Assembly: GCA_015179025.1 (NCBI GenBank)
Contig: WHUX01000062.1
Coordinates: forward strand, 122,001 to 186,000
Reading direction: 5' to 3'
Length of the DNA: 64,000 bases
Source: Terfezia claveryi
Lineage: Eukaryota > Ascomycota > Pezizomycetes > Pezizales > Pezizaceae
Below, piece by piece: positions 35,538 through 48,900 of the stretch; the stretch's first letter is position 1, and each line of letters starts with the position of its first letter. The notes beneath the pieces are model-generated. The model did no database searches and was not told where the DNA came from. It saw only the letters and a program-made list of their open reading frames with translations. A program made the position numbers and the translations under genes.

Positions 35538-36514
35538 CTGAATGTCGCTTATTTATTTATTTGTTGACTGAGGGGTGTAACTAGTTTCTGTCGAGTCCAG
35601 GTGTACGCAAGCATATATTGCTAGCGAGGGACCGATGTTGTTCAACAGAATCCAGGCCCACGGTAAGTCAGGATGCCGACAGAGACAAACAACAAAAGGC
35701 TGGGGGGGGGGGAGGGCGCGCCGTGTATGGTATCCAGCAGCGTATACGGCTGAATGCTGATGCGATATTGCTCTAGGTAAATTATGATCCAATTTAGCGT
35801 ACAGGGTACCTCTGCGGTTTCGGCAGCGCGCCTCAGGCGTCAAGAACAGGTGACAGGGCCACGGGACGGATGTCTTTGAAAGATGTAAAGAGTTTAGATG
35901 AGCAACTTACCTGGATATGCTGAATGGTTGAATGCGGGGTGGAAGTGACTGATGGAGGGGGGGATACTGCTCTGCTGCTATGCTGCCGAATCTCACGCCT
36001 TGGAGAGATTGGCGGGGACAGTTTCTATGGACGGTGCAATGTAGCGTCTTAACATGATTGGTGCTGGAGGGAAACCTGTGTATCTATCACGGTTTAAATA
36101 CTGGCAAGGACAGGACAGTTCGGGGCAAAAGGGAAATGGCCAACTGAATGACTGAATACACTTTAATTTGGCTTTGTGACCGAAGGGCTGCGTGTAGACC
36201 TGTAGACCTGTAGACCTGTAGACCTGCAACATCTCCACATCTCCATATCTCCACATCTCCACATCTCCAAATCTCCGCGTGAGTTGTACATCACCAGGGC
36301 CTTCAAGGGCCTATCACGAGCCTGAGGGACTCCACACCCCTGTACGTGCTACTGTACTTACCTGTATCTTATCAATCTCATCTTATCAATCTCATCTTAT
36401 CTAATCTCTCTCACGGCCCGAAAATATTTCGGTCTTAGAGCTGCAACTGTTGATTGCTGCGAATCAATTTCCTCCCCTCCCCACAACCTCAAAACCATCA
36501 TTGCCACTGCCACG
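35538..36514. other. Divergent promoter region with minisatellites
   Basis: It lies between the divergent USP and uL5m genes. It holds the probable leader exon of the USP gene near 35911-36000, a G-run at 35702-35712 and two adjacent 8-bp minisatellites (36193-36276, listed separately). Confidence 0.6.
36193..36276. repeat. Two adjacent 8-bp minisatellites
   Basis: TGTAGACC is repeated four times exactly (36193-36224). After 4 bp, ACATCTCC is repeated six times with single-base variants (36229-36276). The two arrays have the same unit length but unrelated units. Confidence 0.95.
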
Positions 36515-37671
36515 ATGGCATCAAAGAGCTTTGCTGCGGGCCTCCTGCGCTCCTGCACCCGCCCATCACCTTCGCTGTCTTCACCATTGCCATTCTCCCT
36601 CCCAATTATCTCCCCCTTCCCCGTCCGATGCATCTCCAAGTCCGCCCTCGCCCGCCGGAAAACCCGAGAGCAAAAATCCCAAACCACACCCGCAGGGTAT
36701 CTCAATCCCTCCCCTGACGTTTCAATTCACATACACTTAACTAAAACACTCCCCTCTCCCCCCCCCAAAACCATAATACAGATATCAATACCGTCCACCA
36801 CGGTACTATCTCGGACCGCTCAACCCCGTGCAACCACCCCCCCCTTCCTCCCCCTTCTCCCGAGAGTTTATCCCCGGCCCATTCACCTCCGAGCGGCTGC
36901 ATGACCACTACCATAACACCATCGCGCCTGACCTCCTCGCGCTGACGTATGACCACCTCCCCCACGACTACACCCCCAAGGCCAAACAACCCCGTCTCCG
37001 GCCCTGGGACGACGCCTCCCCATATTACAAGAACCGACCTCTCCGCGGGCCCCGAGGAGGAAACACACTCCGCCTCCTCACCCCCCCCCGGACATTCAAA
37101 AACATCCCACGGCTCACGGGGATCACGGTCCATTCTATGGTGAAAGGCGCGCTCGTGGACTCCGATTACATCGTCGTAGCGGGGATGGCCGTCCAGGCAA
37201 TCACGGGTGTCCGCTCAACGGTCTGTTACGCAAAAGCACATATTGCCCCCTGGGGCCTCCGCGAGAATAAACCTGTTGCTGTGAAAGCGACGATTAGGGG
37301 GATGCAGGCGTGGAGGTTTCTAGCGAGTTGCATCGACGTAGTGATGCCGAGGATTAAGGATTATAAGGGGGTGAAGGGGAGCACCGGGGATGGGAGTGGG
37401 AATTTGATGTTTGGGTTTACGCCGGAGCAGATGGCACTGTTTCCGGAGATTGAAGGTATGTTGCTTGCTTTCTTTTTGCTCCACTGTATAAATAAAGGAT
37501 TTGTTGGCTAATTTTTTTTATGCGGCGAGATAAGTGAACTACGATATGTATCCCCCGAAAATGATCCCCGGCTGCCACGTTACAGTACATACATCTGCGA
37601 CGAACGACTGGGACGCTCGTCTGTTACTTACGTCCTTTGGTGTTCCCTTCTATGGGCGGTTGGTGGACTAG
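36515..37671 (+). CDS. MRPL7: Mitochondrial large-subunit ribosomal protein uL5m (MRPL7)
   Basis: It is a component of the mitochondrial ribosome central protuberance that contacts 5S-equivalent and tRNA regions. Exons 36515-36696, 36782-37455 and 37535-37671 give 330 aa. The N-terminus is Ser/Arg-rich with hydrophobic residues, as in a mitochondrial presequence. After the first intron the frame reads YQYRPPRYYLGPLNP, then SERLHDHYHNTI. The L5 core includes FKNIPRLTGITVHSMVKGA, a block with QAITGVRSTVCYAKAHI, KPVAVKATIRG, and the C-terminal FPEIEVNYDMYPPKMIPG joined across the last intron. The ending, TSFGVPFYGRLVD, is typical of fungal MRPL7. Both introns keep frame, so the structure is well supported. 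Confidence 0.92.
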
Positions 37672-39086
37672 AGAGCATAAACATTACCCATCTTTGTAAA
37701 ATACATTTCCATAAAGCGCACGAAAAAGTATGGAGGATTCTACTTGTAACTAGATTCATTTTGCGATTCTTACCCTTTTGCCAACTTCAGGGTAATATTA
37801 TGGACATCCAGTTCGTTGCAAATATGTAGGCAAATTAGTTACCTTGTGCATATTTATGCTGCTTATTCAGCGGTTATCAAACCCCTCTTATGGCTTCCAA
37901 AAAAAAAAAAAAAAAAAAAAAAAGGAAGATTCAAGCTTCTAGCTATTAGCGCGTTTTCCGGGGGTTTGTTTTTGGTGGGGGGGAAGCTAATATAAAGCAT
38001 AATATAGTGAAGCAACCCAGTAACCTCCCCTCAGCGCGTGCTTCTGCTTTGCTGTGGGTGTGTATGAAATAACATCACCACCGACCGGGCTTGAAAAAGA
38101 AAGTCTTCTATGGTGTAGCAATGACGATGTATGTAGGCCTTGAGGGCTCGGCTGGCTGCTGGGGGGCTCGGTATGAGGCACACAAGGCTTGTCTTGAGGC
38201 TGCTCGGCACGACTTCCATTTGTACTAGTCTTACAAGGCTAGCTAGCACACGGCAATAAAGGCCTCAGACTTTGGATTTCAGTGGCCTGCCTGTTGAATA
38301 CGGAAGCAGCACTGCTACTATAGTGTGGATGTTTACGTGAGTGCATGCCCCCCTAGCTGTGCTATAATACCCTATAAAAACATGAAAACACCACCATACA
38401 AAACCCCCAAAACAGGCGTAGAAAACTCAAAATCAAAATCAGAAAAATGGTAAAATAATCATGTAATTATAAAAAAACGATATTTCATTGACCATGAAAC
38501 CATAATAACCCATATAGAGGGAAAGAAAATCCACCCCACCCCAATTACCAGCGCCTGAATCCCCATAAAAACATAAAAGAACGACAAAGTAATATAATCG
38601 CAGGAAAAGAAACAGAGCAGCACCTCCAGACAATATGAAATATGAATCTAAAAAAAAAAAAAAAGAATCAAGAAAATAATCACCTAATTATTCGTGACAC
38701 CAGGGACCTCTTCCGGTCAATATTCGCCGTGATGAGGTAAAGTCGTACTCGCATCCCAATCCCCCTCTGTAAAATGGAAATACCGTTGGTGGAAACACCA
38801 CCCTTAGTTGAATGTGTCCATTTGAGTGTTGACTAGTCCAGTCCACCTAAACCAATCGTTGGAAGCTGTGAGCAACATTCACCCTCAGAAGGCTGTCTAT
38901 CCTTATATAACTCCTCCAATAGTGACAATAATGATGCCAAAAAGAGTCAACCCAGGTATTACGTTTGAAATGGAATCAAAAGGCGCATCTCTATAATATA
39001 TCGATGACTGATGACGTGTTGAAGAGTCCATTGCTAGAATCACCCCCTCGTGAAATTCTAAACAATGCCTATTGCCTTGCATCCAT
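37672..39086. other. Intergenic between convergent genes
   Basis: No gene seen. It includes a TTCAGGGTAA motif (37786-37795), a 24-bp A-run near 37900 and AT-rich sequence near 38360-38690. Both flanking genes end here. Confidence 0.55.
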
Positions 39087-40432
39087 CTAGAACTTTCCCT
39101 TCTTCACCTGCTGGATGAACGCCTGGATAGTATCAAAATATCCCTCCTCCCCCACGGTATCATTGTGCGTCCCATTAGGAAACTCCTTGAAAATCTTTAC
39201 CGGGCTGACACAAACCTCATGGAGAACCCTCATATGGTCCGGTCTGTGCCACACTCCAGATTAGCAATTCCTCCCATAGCTAAACCCTCGTGAAGTTTTG
39301 GATAAACTTACGGAACTAACTCATCTTTCCCGCCACTCAAAAACAATACCGGGCACTCCTTAATCTTGGGCAGCGTCGTTTCACTCGGCCACACCTGATG
39401 GCACATCTTTGCTAGGTATCTTGCCGGAGGAAATGCCGTTGGAATTAATATCCTCATACTCCTAAAGGTATTCTCTAAGATAAGTCCTGAGATCTTATCC
39501 TGATTCTTGTTCACAAGCTGGATTGATAGAGCACCTCCGAGGGATTGTCCGTAAAGAACGATTTTGGTGTCCTTAGTCCGTTCGGTTTTGAGGAGGTACT
39601 CAAGGGCGGTTTGGGCGTCTATTATTAGGCCTTTTTCACATGGGCGACCGGTGGAGAGACCGTAACCGCGGTAGGAGAGCATGAACTGTTCAGATGTTAG
39701 TGCAAGCCCTGGAGCCATAATATGAAACCGTAACAGGCAAGGGTGCAGTACAATATTAAAGCCCATTTGCTCAGAAAACATTCGGGCAATTGGAAGGCGA
39801 TGGCCCTGTGAAACTCTAGTTAGTGAATCCAATGTTTAAGAGGTTGAATGGAACTCACAATATTCCCTGCATTTCCGTGCAAAAACAGGACTGTGACTCC
39901 CGGATCTTCTTTCTTTGATGAATAGAGCAGATAGCTGTTCAGCTTCTCCTTGTCCGGAGTGGTGAGAGTCACCTCCTCCCAATCCGAGATTTCATACTCA
40001 TCTGGTCTGGGGACTTTTGTTCGTGCGCCCTCTGGAAGGTAGCTTGGGTAGATTAAAGAGCTATTGTGGTCATAAAGTTTATGTTAGTCTGAATCTTCAT
40101 AATATGTTCGCCAGAAATGCCATTAAAGTTTCTCAATTAATTTTGGTTGAGAGCTTCCTGCAGGTAAGCAACCAACACTTTCGCCGGAGGTAGTGTATCT
40201 AACAGCCGAAAGCAATTTTTCCTTGCTCATTTCAACCAGCGCGTGCCCAGTCCAAACAATTAAATAGTAAAATATCAGAGGCCGGCCCAGATACGTACTT
40301 TTGCTTGAAGTACAAGAGCGTCGAGAGCAGAAACGCAACAGTCGTTGAAGCCACGGTTACTAATCTTAGTGAGTTGTAGATGAAGCGGACAAGTGATTGT
40401 ATGTCTGTCGGAAACGACAAGAATTGCGACAT
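39087..40432 (-). CDS. BEM46/ABHD13-like alpha/beta hydrolase
   Basis: A membrane-anchored serine hydrolase of the BEM46 family, linked in fungi to polarity and hyphal germination; its substrate is unknown. Exons 40432-40299, 40060-39859, 39805-39752, 39685-39312 and 39243-39087 give 306 aa, the usual family length. Residues about 17-40 are a membrane segment. KQNSLIYPSYLPEGAR follows across the first, unusually long (238 bp) intron. The oxyanion motif is FLHGNAGNIGHRLP, then SYRGYGLSTG. The nucleophile elbow is YGQSLGG (Ser). The Asp lies in KDELVPP and the His in GTHNDTV, so the triad is complete. All splice joins are in frame. Confidence 0.92.
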
Positions 40433-43334
40433 GGACGTGCGACGAGACTGGAAGGGTTTTCGTGTGTTGACCAGAGAAGAGGGAAATAAAAAAGGTAACC
40501 GGTCGGGGGAGGTAAGTTGTGGCGGAGGGGGGGTGTTTATTGAAAGGGGGCTGGGCTGGTTCGTTCGTTGATGAAGCGAAACTGTGGAGGAGAAGGAGCT
40601 GATGGAAGTGGACTAGGTAGTAGTACATGTGCCGGAGGTGTGTTTGGCTTTGATTCAGAATTGCCACTCATGTAAATTCCATAAAACAAGGGTAAGTACC
40701 AATCTTGAAGCAGTCTGCTCTATTACTTACATCCAGCACCAGTAACCAAATAATAAAGGTAGCAAATATACAGATCTCGCGGTTAGAGATAGCAAATACC
40801 TCCGATCATGCAGCTGGCATGGATTCGTTTCTAGTGTAGCCCCGAAGATCCCAATCAGTTCATATTGTACATCAACATCATGGCATCAATACACAACTCG
40901 TGGGTAAGGAAGTTGAGCAGGATTGTTCTCTTAGCCATTTTGATATCAGAATTGAACCCTTAAAGAAATGAGAAAAGTTCTACATACACTTGTAGCAGCC
41001 GAAACATAAGCATCATCAGCTGTTGTATATCGAAATGAAGGGAGCAATAATGAGGCGAGCTTACCACCTTAATAAATAACCAACTGCTGTACTCCGTACC
41101 ATGTGGCCAAAGTCCATACTACTTATGTCACGTGGCAAAGATCTCCCGGTGTCTTGAATTGCAACTCAGATATGAGAATCGTACAATCTGTGCCTGTTGA
41201 TCATGTCAGCGCACAAAATTATTGTACATAAATGTCATAAATACTGTACGAATATTCCTGTCATTTGGGTCCCTGCAGCTTCTCTTGACTGAAAGGGAGA
41301 ATACGAGGTGATGGATTATGTAGTCGTTTGTATCAGTCTCGAAGAAACGTCTAATCCATTGTTTCATCAGGGGAAAATATTCCGAAGTTGTATCCTTTAG
41401 GCCGGAATTCCCTAGGTAACGTCTGCTAAGGAGCAGGATCGGAGCACTACAGGGACCAACTGATGATATGTATTTTGTATGTGAGAATATGCTGGACACC
41501 CTAAAGGTGGCATTTCTTCCACAGGTGTTTTTGATAATCCACCGGTTGTCCTCTCCCACTGAGCTCACTCTAGTCACAAAATCCAAGGTGCTCTATGAGG
41601 CTTTCTTTCCTCCTCTCCTTCAATCCTTGGGTCCTGAAGCTTTTGGAATTCAGCTCTAAATTGGTCCTCCTGTTTCTTGATTGCATTGTCTCCACTGTTG
41701 ATTCAACTCTCATGGTTCTCGACGATGGGCTAAAATTAGATCATATGTGCTCGATTACTGAGCGGCAAGAATCACCTATGACCAGCCTTTCTTACCTTGT
41801 TACCTTGTTCATAAGCAGGGATATAGGAATTTTGAGGTTGCGAACCACAGAGCGCGGCCGGCAGACCAGTCTTAGGCATCTCTGGTTGTCTACGCCGGAA
41901 GATTTGATTTATCTCATAGTAGTGTCAATTTCAGAATCCATACATAAAGCTCAGGCACGGAGTAGAAAAACTGAGGTACAAAAACCTCAGCGACTATGCG
42001 CCGTTGAATTTGACAAGGGTTAATTTAATTTGCAAAAGAGTCCGTACCTAATACCTACGTCATGTGACGATATTATGAAGGTAGGGTATATGAAATGTAG
42101 CGCAGCACCTCCCATGAATCTGAAGTGCACTGTCATTTGCGATCTCCCCAAACCCTCGTTAAGCCAATGGGAGTCCACCCGAGCCCTAGACTGCTGGCAA
42201 CAAGTGGACCCATGCATCTGGCAGCGGCTTACACGTGGGCCGAATCCGAACCTGCATACTTAAGCAACTTAGCTGTGGATTTTCATAAGAAACGTTTGGG
42301 GAAGGGATTTATCAAGCCAGACTAGGGATTTATATGTAGCTCGCAAGAGCGGTGGTGGGCTGAGCAACTGGGGGCTCAAACGGAAATATCAAGATCCACC
42401 GTGTGTTCTTCCAGCTACGGCCTGGCCCTTTTCCCAAGTACGAGATAGTTGCAGCTGGCTGCCCAACCAAAGGTACAGTAAACGCAGACGAAACCTGCGG
42501 GCTCTGTTCGATGAGATCCCCAGATCAGATACGATAGCTGGCAAACTCTCCGAGTGCCTACCAGAGGTGGAGCAAGGAAGCAAGCTGGCGTCAACCAACA
42601 TACGCTGTTAGTAGAGAGCCGTTCCAATTTCGGGGATGGAGAACCGACGCAGAATATGGGTGATTGGTACCGGGGTATGGTGGACCTTTGATCTGCAGGG
42701 GAGAGCCTTCTGTTCTCCACGACGACAGCGGGCGCCAAGACTCGGCTTGGGGCCGATACGCAAAGAGTATCGCCTTTGTAGACGAAAAGTAAGCTCGCTG
42801 TATGAGAGTCGTTAAGCATTCACGGCGCCGCACCCATTCATGGTGATCGTCCCATTCAGCAAAAAAAAAAAAATAAAAAGGTGAATAGCAGTGAAAAGGA
42901 TCAATCGATTACCCCAGCCCCCATATGTTCCATCTCCTCCTGTCATTGGGTCCCGTACATCAGATTTCTTTCCATTCCTTTTCTGTGGTTGTCCGCCTGT
43001 TCCATCCCTTATACCCATACTTTTAGTACCTGGAGATTGCGCTTCATTGAACACGCGCACTCAACCAAGCTCTCTTAACACGGCCTTCACCACCGCGTAC
43101 CCAACCTTAGCCCACCATCGTTACCTAGGATTCCAACTCTCCAACGCACGACGTCACACTTCTATTAGCTCTACGCTCTTTACGTTTACGCTGTCGAATT
43201 GACTTCGTTGTCACCATTGGACCAGGGTGGGACTCTGTCTGGTAATTTGTCAGGTTGGATAGGAAGGAGGGGGTTAAGGGTCCTTGAGCGTAGAGGCAAC
43301 ACTTTTTACACAAACTCTCGCAGCGGAAAGAAAA
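40433..43334. other. 2.9-kb gene-free stretch
   Basis: No gene I can support. Overlapping frames of 60-142 codons at 41200-42830 occur on both strands with no domain or splice logic. The final 130 bp is probably the Set2 leader. Confidence 0.55.
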
Positions 43335-46300
43335 ATGGGGGAGCTCATAGAAGAACGAGGTGGCGAGGATGTCAAGATGGAAAACTCTGTCGTCAAGCTT
43401 TCACCACAAATGTTCACTCCTGACACTGAAGAAGCCCTAACCAAATCTACGACACAGCCACGGAGCACACGGGAGTCAACCATGACCGACGAAACGGACG
43501 GAATCAAGAAAGAGGTAAAATCTGAAAGCCCAGATTCAGATACAAAATTTGGGCGAGGTATGTCGACTATGAAGATGTCGCGTAGAACACCCCCTCTTTT
43601 CAGTCACCTGCCCTCTGCTACTGAGGAAGCCACGAAGACTTTCACAGTCATTCAGGACTCTATATACACCGCAAAATACCTAGGGGACTCTGGACAAGAT
43701 GAAGCAATGTCATGTGACTGTAGATCCTCATGGAGTGAGTTCAAAATCCTACAAGCTGATGAAAAGTTTCCTACTAACCGCACGTAGACGGCTCAATCAA
43801 TGAAGCTTGTGGTGAAGACTCCGATTGCATCAATCGACTGACCTCCATGGAGTGTTTCGGCACTGCCTGTGGGTGCGGGGCTGATTGTCAGAATCAACGG
43901 TTTCAAAACCACCAATACGCGGATGTCGACGTTATCCTTACCGAGATGAAAGGATACGGTATCAGAATAAATCGAGACACACCAGCCAATACCTTCATCT
44001 ACGAGTATGTTGGGGAAGTCATAGATGAGGCCAAATTTAGACGGAGGACGGAGCAATATGCCAAAGAAGGCATCAAGCACTTTTACTTCATGTCTCTCGG
44101 AAAATCAGAATTTATTGACGCCACTCGAAAAGGTGGTCTCGGGCGCTTTTGCAATCACTCATGCAACCCAAATTGCTATGTCGACAAATGGGTTGTTGGA
44201 GACAAACTGCGAATGGGTATTTTTGCCAAGAGAAGTCTTAAGGCAGGGGAGGAGTTAGTTTTCGACTATAACGTCGACAGATATGGTGCTGATCCACAGG
44301 CTTGCTATTGTGGAGAGCCGAACTGTATTGGATACATTGGTGGTAAGACGCAGACCGAATCTGGAACTAAGCTATCGCACCAGACCCTTGAGGCACTTGG
44401 TCTCGACGACGATTATTCTTGGAGCACTGTGACAGCAAAGAAGAAGAAGCCAAAGAAGGGTGAAATTGACGATGATTACGTGCAGTCTATCCAGCCAAAG
44501 GCATTAGAAGCCTCTGCAGTCAATGGCATTATGTCAAGTCTGGTATCATGCAAAGAAAAGTGGATCGTTATCAAACTACTCAACAGGATTCACGCCAGCG
44601 AGGACCCTCTTGTGCAGGGACGTGTTCTGCGGCTGCACGGTTACAGTATCATGAACAACCTTCTAGTGAAATGGAGAGATGAAAAGCATATTATCATTAC
44701 GATTCTGGAAATTCTTGCTAAATGGCCCAGGTTAACAAAAAATAAAATATCTAGCTCAAAAATTGAGGGGACAGTGGAAGAGATATGCCAGAAAAACGAA
44801 GATGCCAAGGTGCAGGAGCTCTCTAGGGAACTTTTGGAGTCATGGGCGTGCCTACAGTCAGCATACCGTATTCCTCGAAGAGCTCCTGGTGTTGAGAATG
44901 CAGCTGAATTCTCATTCGATGAAGGGAGGCGACAACGTGAGAAGTCACCCACCCCGTCGGATCGGCCATCAACACCAAAGCAACCACGTAACAGTGCACC
45001 AGCGAAGCCATTTAATCCACCAAAGGGCCCTGCGAACGCCACTCCTGCGGGGCAGATACGACAACCAATAAATCAGCCCCCTCCCCCCCACCACCTTCAA
45101 TACCCACTGGACACATTATGCCAGCATCGACGAATGGGGCACCTTTACCTAGGGGCTGGTGGTGGCATAAAGATCCACGGGGGGTCAAATTCTTCTATAC
45201 CTCAGACTATTCAAAGATACAATGGAACCATCCTTTAGATCCATCACTCTTTCCACAAACTACTGGGATTATCAAGCGGCGTGGATTGGAAGACATCATA
45301 CAAGCCTGTCAACAAGAGTACGCAGAGACTGCTGAGGCTAAAATGAGGGCAGAAATCGAGAAGAAGGCCTTAGAAGAAGAAGAGAGACACAAAAGGGAAG
45401 AAGAGCGGCGGAAATATGAGGAGGAGAGGCGAGAACGGAAAAGAAAGGAGCATGAGGCGAAAAAGTTGAAAAAGAAAAAGGAGGATAAGTTTAAGAGCAT
45501 TGAGCCGGAGTTGGCCCGGAAGTTGATTGCAAAGACTGTGAGTTGATGACGGCCTCATGGCTTGATGCTGGCCTCGTTAACAAGCATTTAGCACGGAGTG
45601 ATTGCCTTCGAGGTGGCAAATGTTTACCGCCACAAATATAAGTGGAATTGGCCAAAAGATGACTTCAAACTTCTTATGAAAGGGGTATGGGAGAGCTACA
45701 CATAAAACATGCCTTTGGCTAATACTTTTTTTAGTTTTCTTACAAGCTCGCTGATCGTACACTCGAGAAAGGCGGCAAATACGCTGAACAACCCGGTATC
45801 GCAATCGACAAAGAGTATAGAGGCCGCATAGAAGGACATGTAAAGCAATGGATGAGGGATGAACGGTATTGTAAGAAGAAGCTTGAGCAATTTAGGAAAG
45901 AGTATGCACAGCCTGGTACCGACGGGGAATCTCCAGCCGGGGCTAAGCTCGGGCGTTCAAGTTTTCAACCATCAGGATCTCAACCAGGATCGAGTGGGGG
46001 CACAGAGGATAGTCCTATGGTAAATGGCGTGAATGATGTAAAGGTGAGGGCGGACGAAGGGAGTGCACAATCTACCCCCGCTTCAAGTTTGTCGCCAAGA
46101 AAACGGAATAGGGAAGATGAAGATGGCGGGGCCGGTGGTGATAACCAGGAGATGGATCAGAGTCCCAGGAAGAGATCGAAATCCAGTAGCCCTGCGTATG
46201 TAGAGTCGCCACCTGGGTCCACGGCTTCACAGCGAATGGAGACGTCGGTTCAACCGGATTCGCTACCACAATCACCTGGAGTGGCAGAGGTATTACAGTT

Positions 46301-46490
46301 GTCTCTTCCAGTGATGGGGACACCAATCAAACGGGAAAGGGAAGAGGATAACGGAGATGGGGATATTGAGATGAAAGATGGATCGGAGGAGCGGGTAATC
46401 AAGAAGGTCCGATCGCGGTCAAACTCGGCATCCCGTGGGTTTGAGAACGAGATGAAACGGCAACCCGCTGTGGTTCATACAGGGGCGTAA
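43335..46490 (+). CDS. set2: Histone H3 lysine-36 methyltransferase Set2
   Basis: A nuclear SAM-dependent enzyme that methylates H3K36 while riding on elongating RNA polymerase II. Exons 43335-43734, 43788-44987, 45056-45537, 45592-45684 and 45735-46490 give 976 aa. The Cys-rich AWS region spans about residues 126-165 (SCDC, ACGEDSDC, RLTSMECF, CQNQRFQ). The SET domain follows, with FCNHSCNPNC and a FDYNVDRYG end, then a post-SET CYCGEPNCIG near residue 305. A WW domain lies at about 563-593 (GWWWHKDPRG, KIQWNHP). A Glu/Lys/Arg coiled coil comes next, then an SRI-type C-terminal region at about 690-775 for binding the polymerase tail. The 44988-45055 intron (GTAACA donor) was inferred because the frame changes there. 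A C-run length error near 45076 is the alternative. Confidence 0.92.
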
Positions 46491-48751
46491 GGAAGCTTGT
46501 AGGGATTGGAGTGAAGGAGATCTGGAATCTGGATATTTTACCATTGTCAGGGGATGACGCCATCAGCACTAAACGGGACCACTTATCCAGTATGTTTCGG
46601 TTAGGAGGGATGAAAGACGTATATATATGGAACCAACGAAATTGTTGCAAGCTACGCTCCCAGGCAAAATATATTTCCAGCTATTAATGAGGAGATAACT
46701 ACGCCAAATGGAGTTCGGAATAGCCCATTGATACATGGTTGCATTGTGTGATGATGTAACTGGTGTTGTGTTTTTCCATTATTTGGGGGCTCTGTACATT
46801 TTTTCTTTTGTACTGTTCTTGGAAGGGTTGTTCATTTATCTTCTTCACATATCTGCTTCCTCTTCATAGTTCGCTGAAGGACATTTACTCCTTCATGTAT
46901 TAGCAATTTGGGCTTTTTCATATATTTCTTCTTGGCCTGTCTCCTACTCTCGACCTCCAAATGGTCAACTCAGAAGGTGGCGCTTGCATGGGCATGGCAG
47001 ATGTTCGCTAACTTTCCAGGCCTAGCCCAGCTCGCTCTTTCTCGGGGATCTATGGACCTAGTCTGGAAGGAAAACCTTTTCTTCTTCATTTACTCTCATG
47101 GCCAAATACTCATCATTTGGTACTAGTCACTTTTATTCATCACTTCATTGTATATAACCTTCTGAGCCTGCATGTGTTACTTTGGTTTTTATCTGCGCAT
47201 ATAAGGGTTCTGGCGTCATTTTTGCTGTTCATTTCATTAATGAAAATAGGGCGTGAGATGGAAGACTAGGAAGTGAGGGTCTTGTAGACAACAGTCTTTG
47301 GGACCCTTCACGGGATTTGTATAAAGTTTGATTTTCATTTTGCCTCATTACAAATTTCAGATCAAGTCACATTCAACCTTCCCGGCTCGGCTTCCCGCTG
47401 TCAACACCTCCGGGCGACGAGAGAACCACCAGATCAAATTGAAGCTTGAAGACTCTCAGGTGTCCAGATTTGTGGTGATGTAGTAGAAATAGCTAGTTTA
47501 TTCCACTGTGTTAAAAGGGGGAAGGATTTTGAGAGAGTCGGATTGTATATTTTGTATAATAGATATGACAGTGGTGATTCAGAATGATACGAAGGTCTTG
47601 AATAAATAAGCTACAGGAAAAACAGGCCAGGCTAAGGGGGAAAGCCTTGATGAATAATTGAATACAATTCAAAGGAAAGAGGACCGTGAGTTGCTACTCA
47701 GAGGGTACACACTTCAGGGTAACCGTTTTAGCACCAGACTACCTACAATATAGGATCCCGGAGGGAAGAGAGAATGTCAATTATTCTATTGAATAATTGA
47801 TTTTTTTTCGTTCCGACGCTCCCAACAGTGAGTTCCATTGAGAATGTCCCCCGCCGAGGAAGATATGATGGCTAAGATATGAGGAAAAGTCGGAAAGACT
47901 GTCTCCCTGCTCTGCACATGTTTGCACGCACTAACTGCACCTAAGAAATTGATCGGACACTCGTTGAGGATTTTGCTGCACTGCGCATACGAAATTGCGA
48001 AATGGGGTGGCTCCTAAAGGCCTGCCTTAAAGAAAGGCTCATTCTACAACATGTTGATCTTTAAGGCTCCGGCGGCTCCACTCATTTTCACAATCGACGA
48101 CTGTGATTTGACTCAATGTAGAGACATTTTATCTAGGGGAAAGATGTATACTGCCTTCTTGTCTTATTACATATGATGGGGACCTAATCTATTCACTCAA
48201 TTGCTATTGTATACTTACCATACGAGTATGGAACATAGCAAGTCCATTTCTATTGCGGTGTTTCCCAGGAGTCCAGGGTAAGTAATTGGTTGACGCTTAT
48301 TCTCTCCAACTATTAAACCAACTTCAAATATAATAGTACCATGTTTGATAACTTCTGGTAATTCGACTTCGGCTTTGATTCCTCACTCGGATGCTCGAGG
48401 AATGTGATAACAGGTGATAATTCAAGTGGAATACCTACACACTCGCTTAAGTGAACTTGGCCTTACATCGATCTTAGGCTAACCTTGTCCCCAAAAAGGG
48501 AACACTTGTAAACACGGGAACGTAACTAAGACTACAGAAGGATGTTCCGACACCGCATAACAGCTATGCTAAAACCACTCGAATCGAGCATGAGTTCAGG
48601 GTAATTACGTAAGTTTCGTTTGGGTTGTAAATCTGGTGGACACTCTTTTTTTTGACATTAATTCATTTATTTATTCTGAAGCCTAGTCGCTTAACCGTAG
48701 CCGTCATTGAGACGATATTTAGGGGCACCCTGAAGTGTTCCAGCTTTTCCT

Positions 48752-48900
48752 ACTCCGTACACAGCCATCCATTGATGGCACTGGCACTCCCATCGGAAGA
48801 CGGGGCCCATATCGTGTTCCATTGCCCCAGACACCACACAGAGAGGACCTAGACTGACAGAGAACAAGGAGACGAAGAAGCATGGGAAGCGTTCTTTTCC
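48752..48900 (+). mobile_element. Possible non-LTR retrotransposon C-terminal fragment
   Basis: One short frame contains EDGAHIVFHCPRHHTER, which resembles the Cys/His pattern at the C-terminal end of fungal LINE reverse transcriptases. It is like the better-preserved GQHIIFDCPRFRR at 57185-57225. A stop follows directly. The fragment has no poly(A) tail that I can see. Confidence 0.4.

Noticed and set aside
42389..42833. Overlapping minus-strand frames of 70-134 codons
   Set aside because: Three frames are open at once with no recognisable motif; probably decayed repeat or chance.
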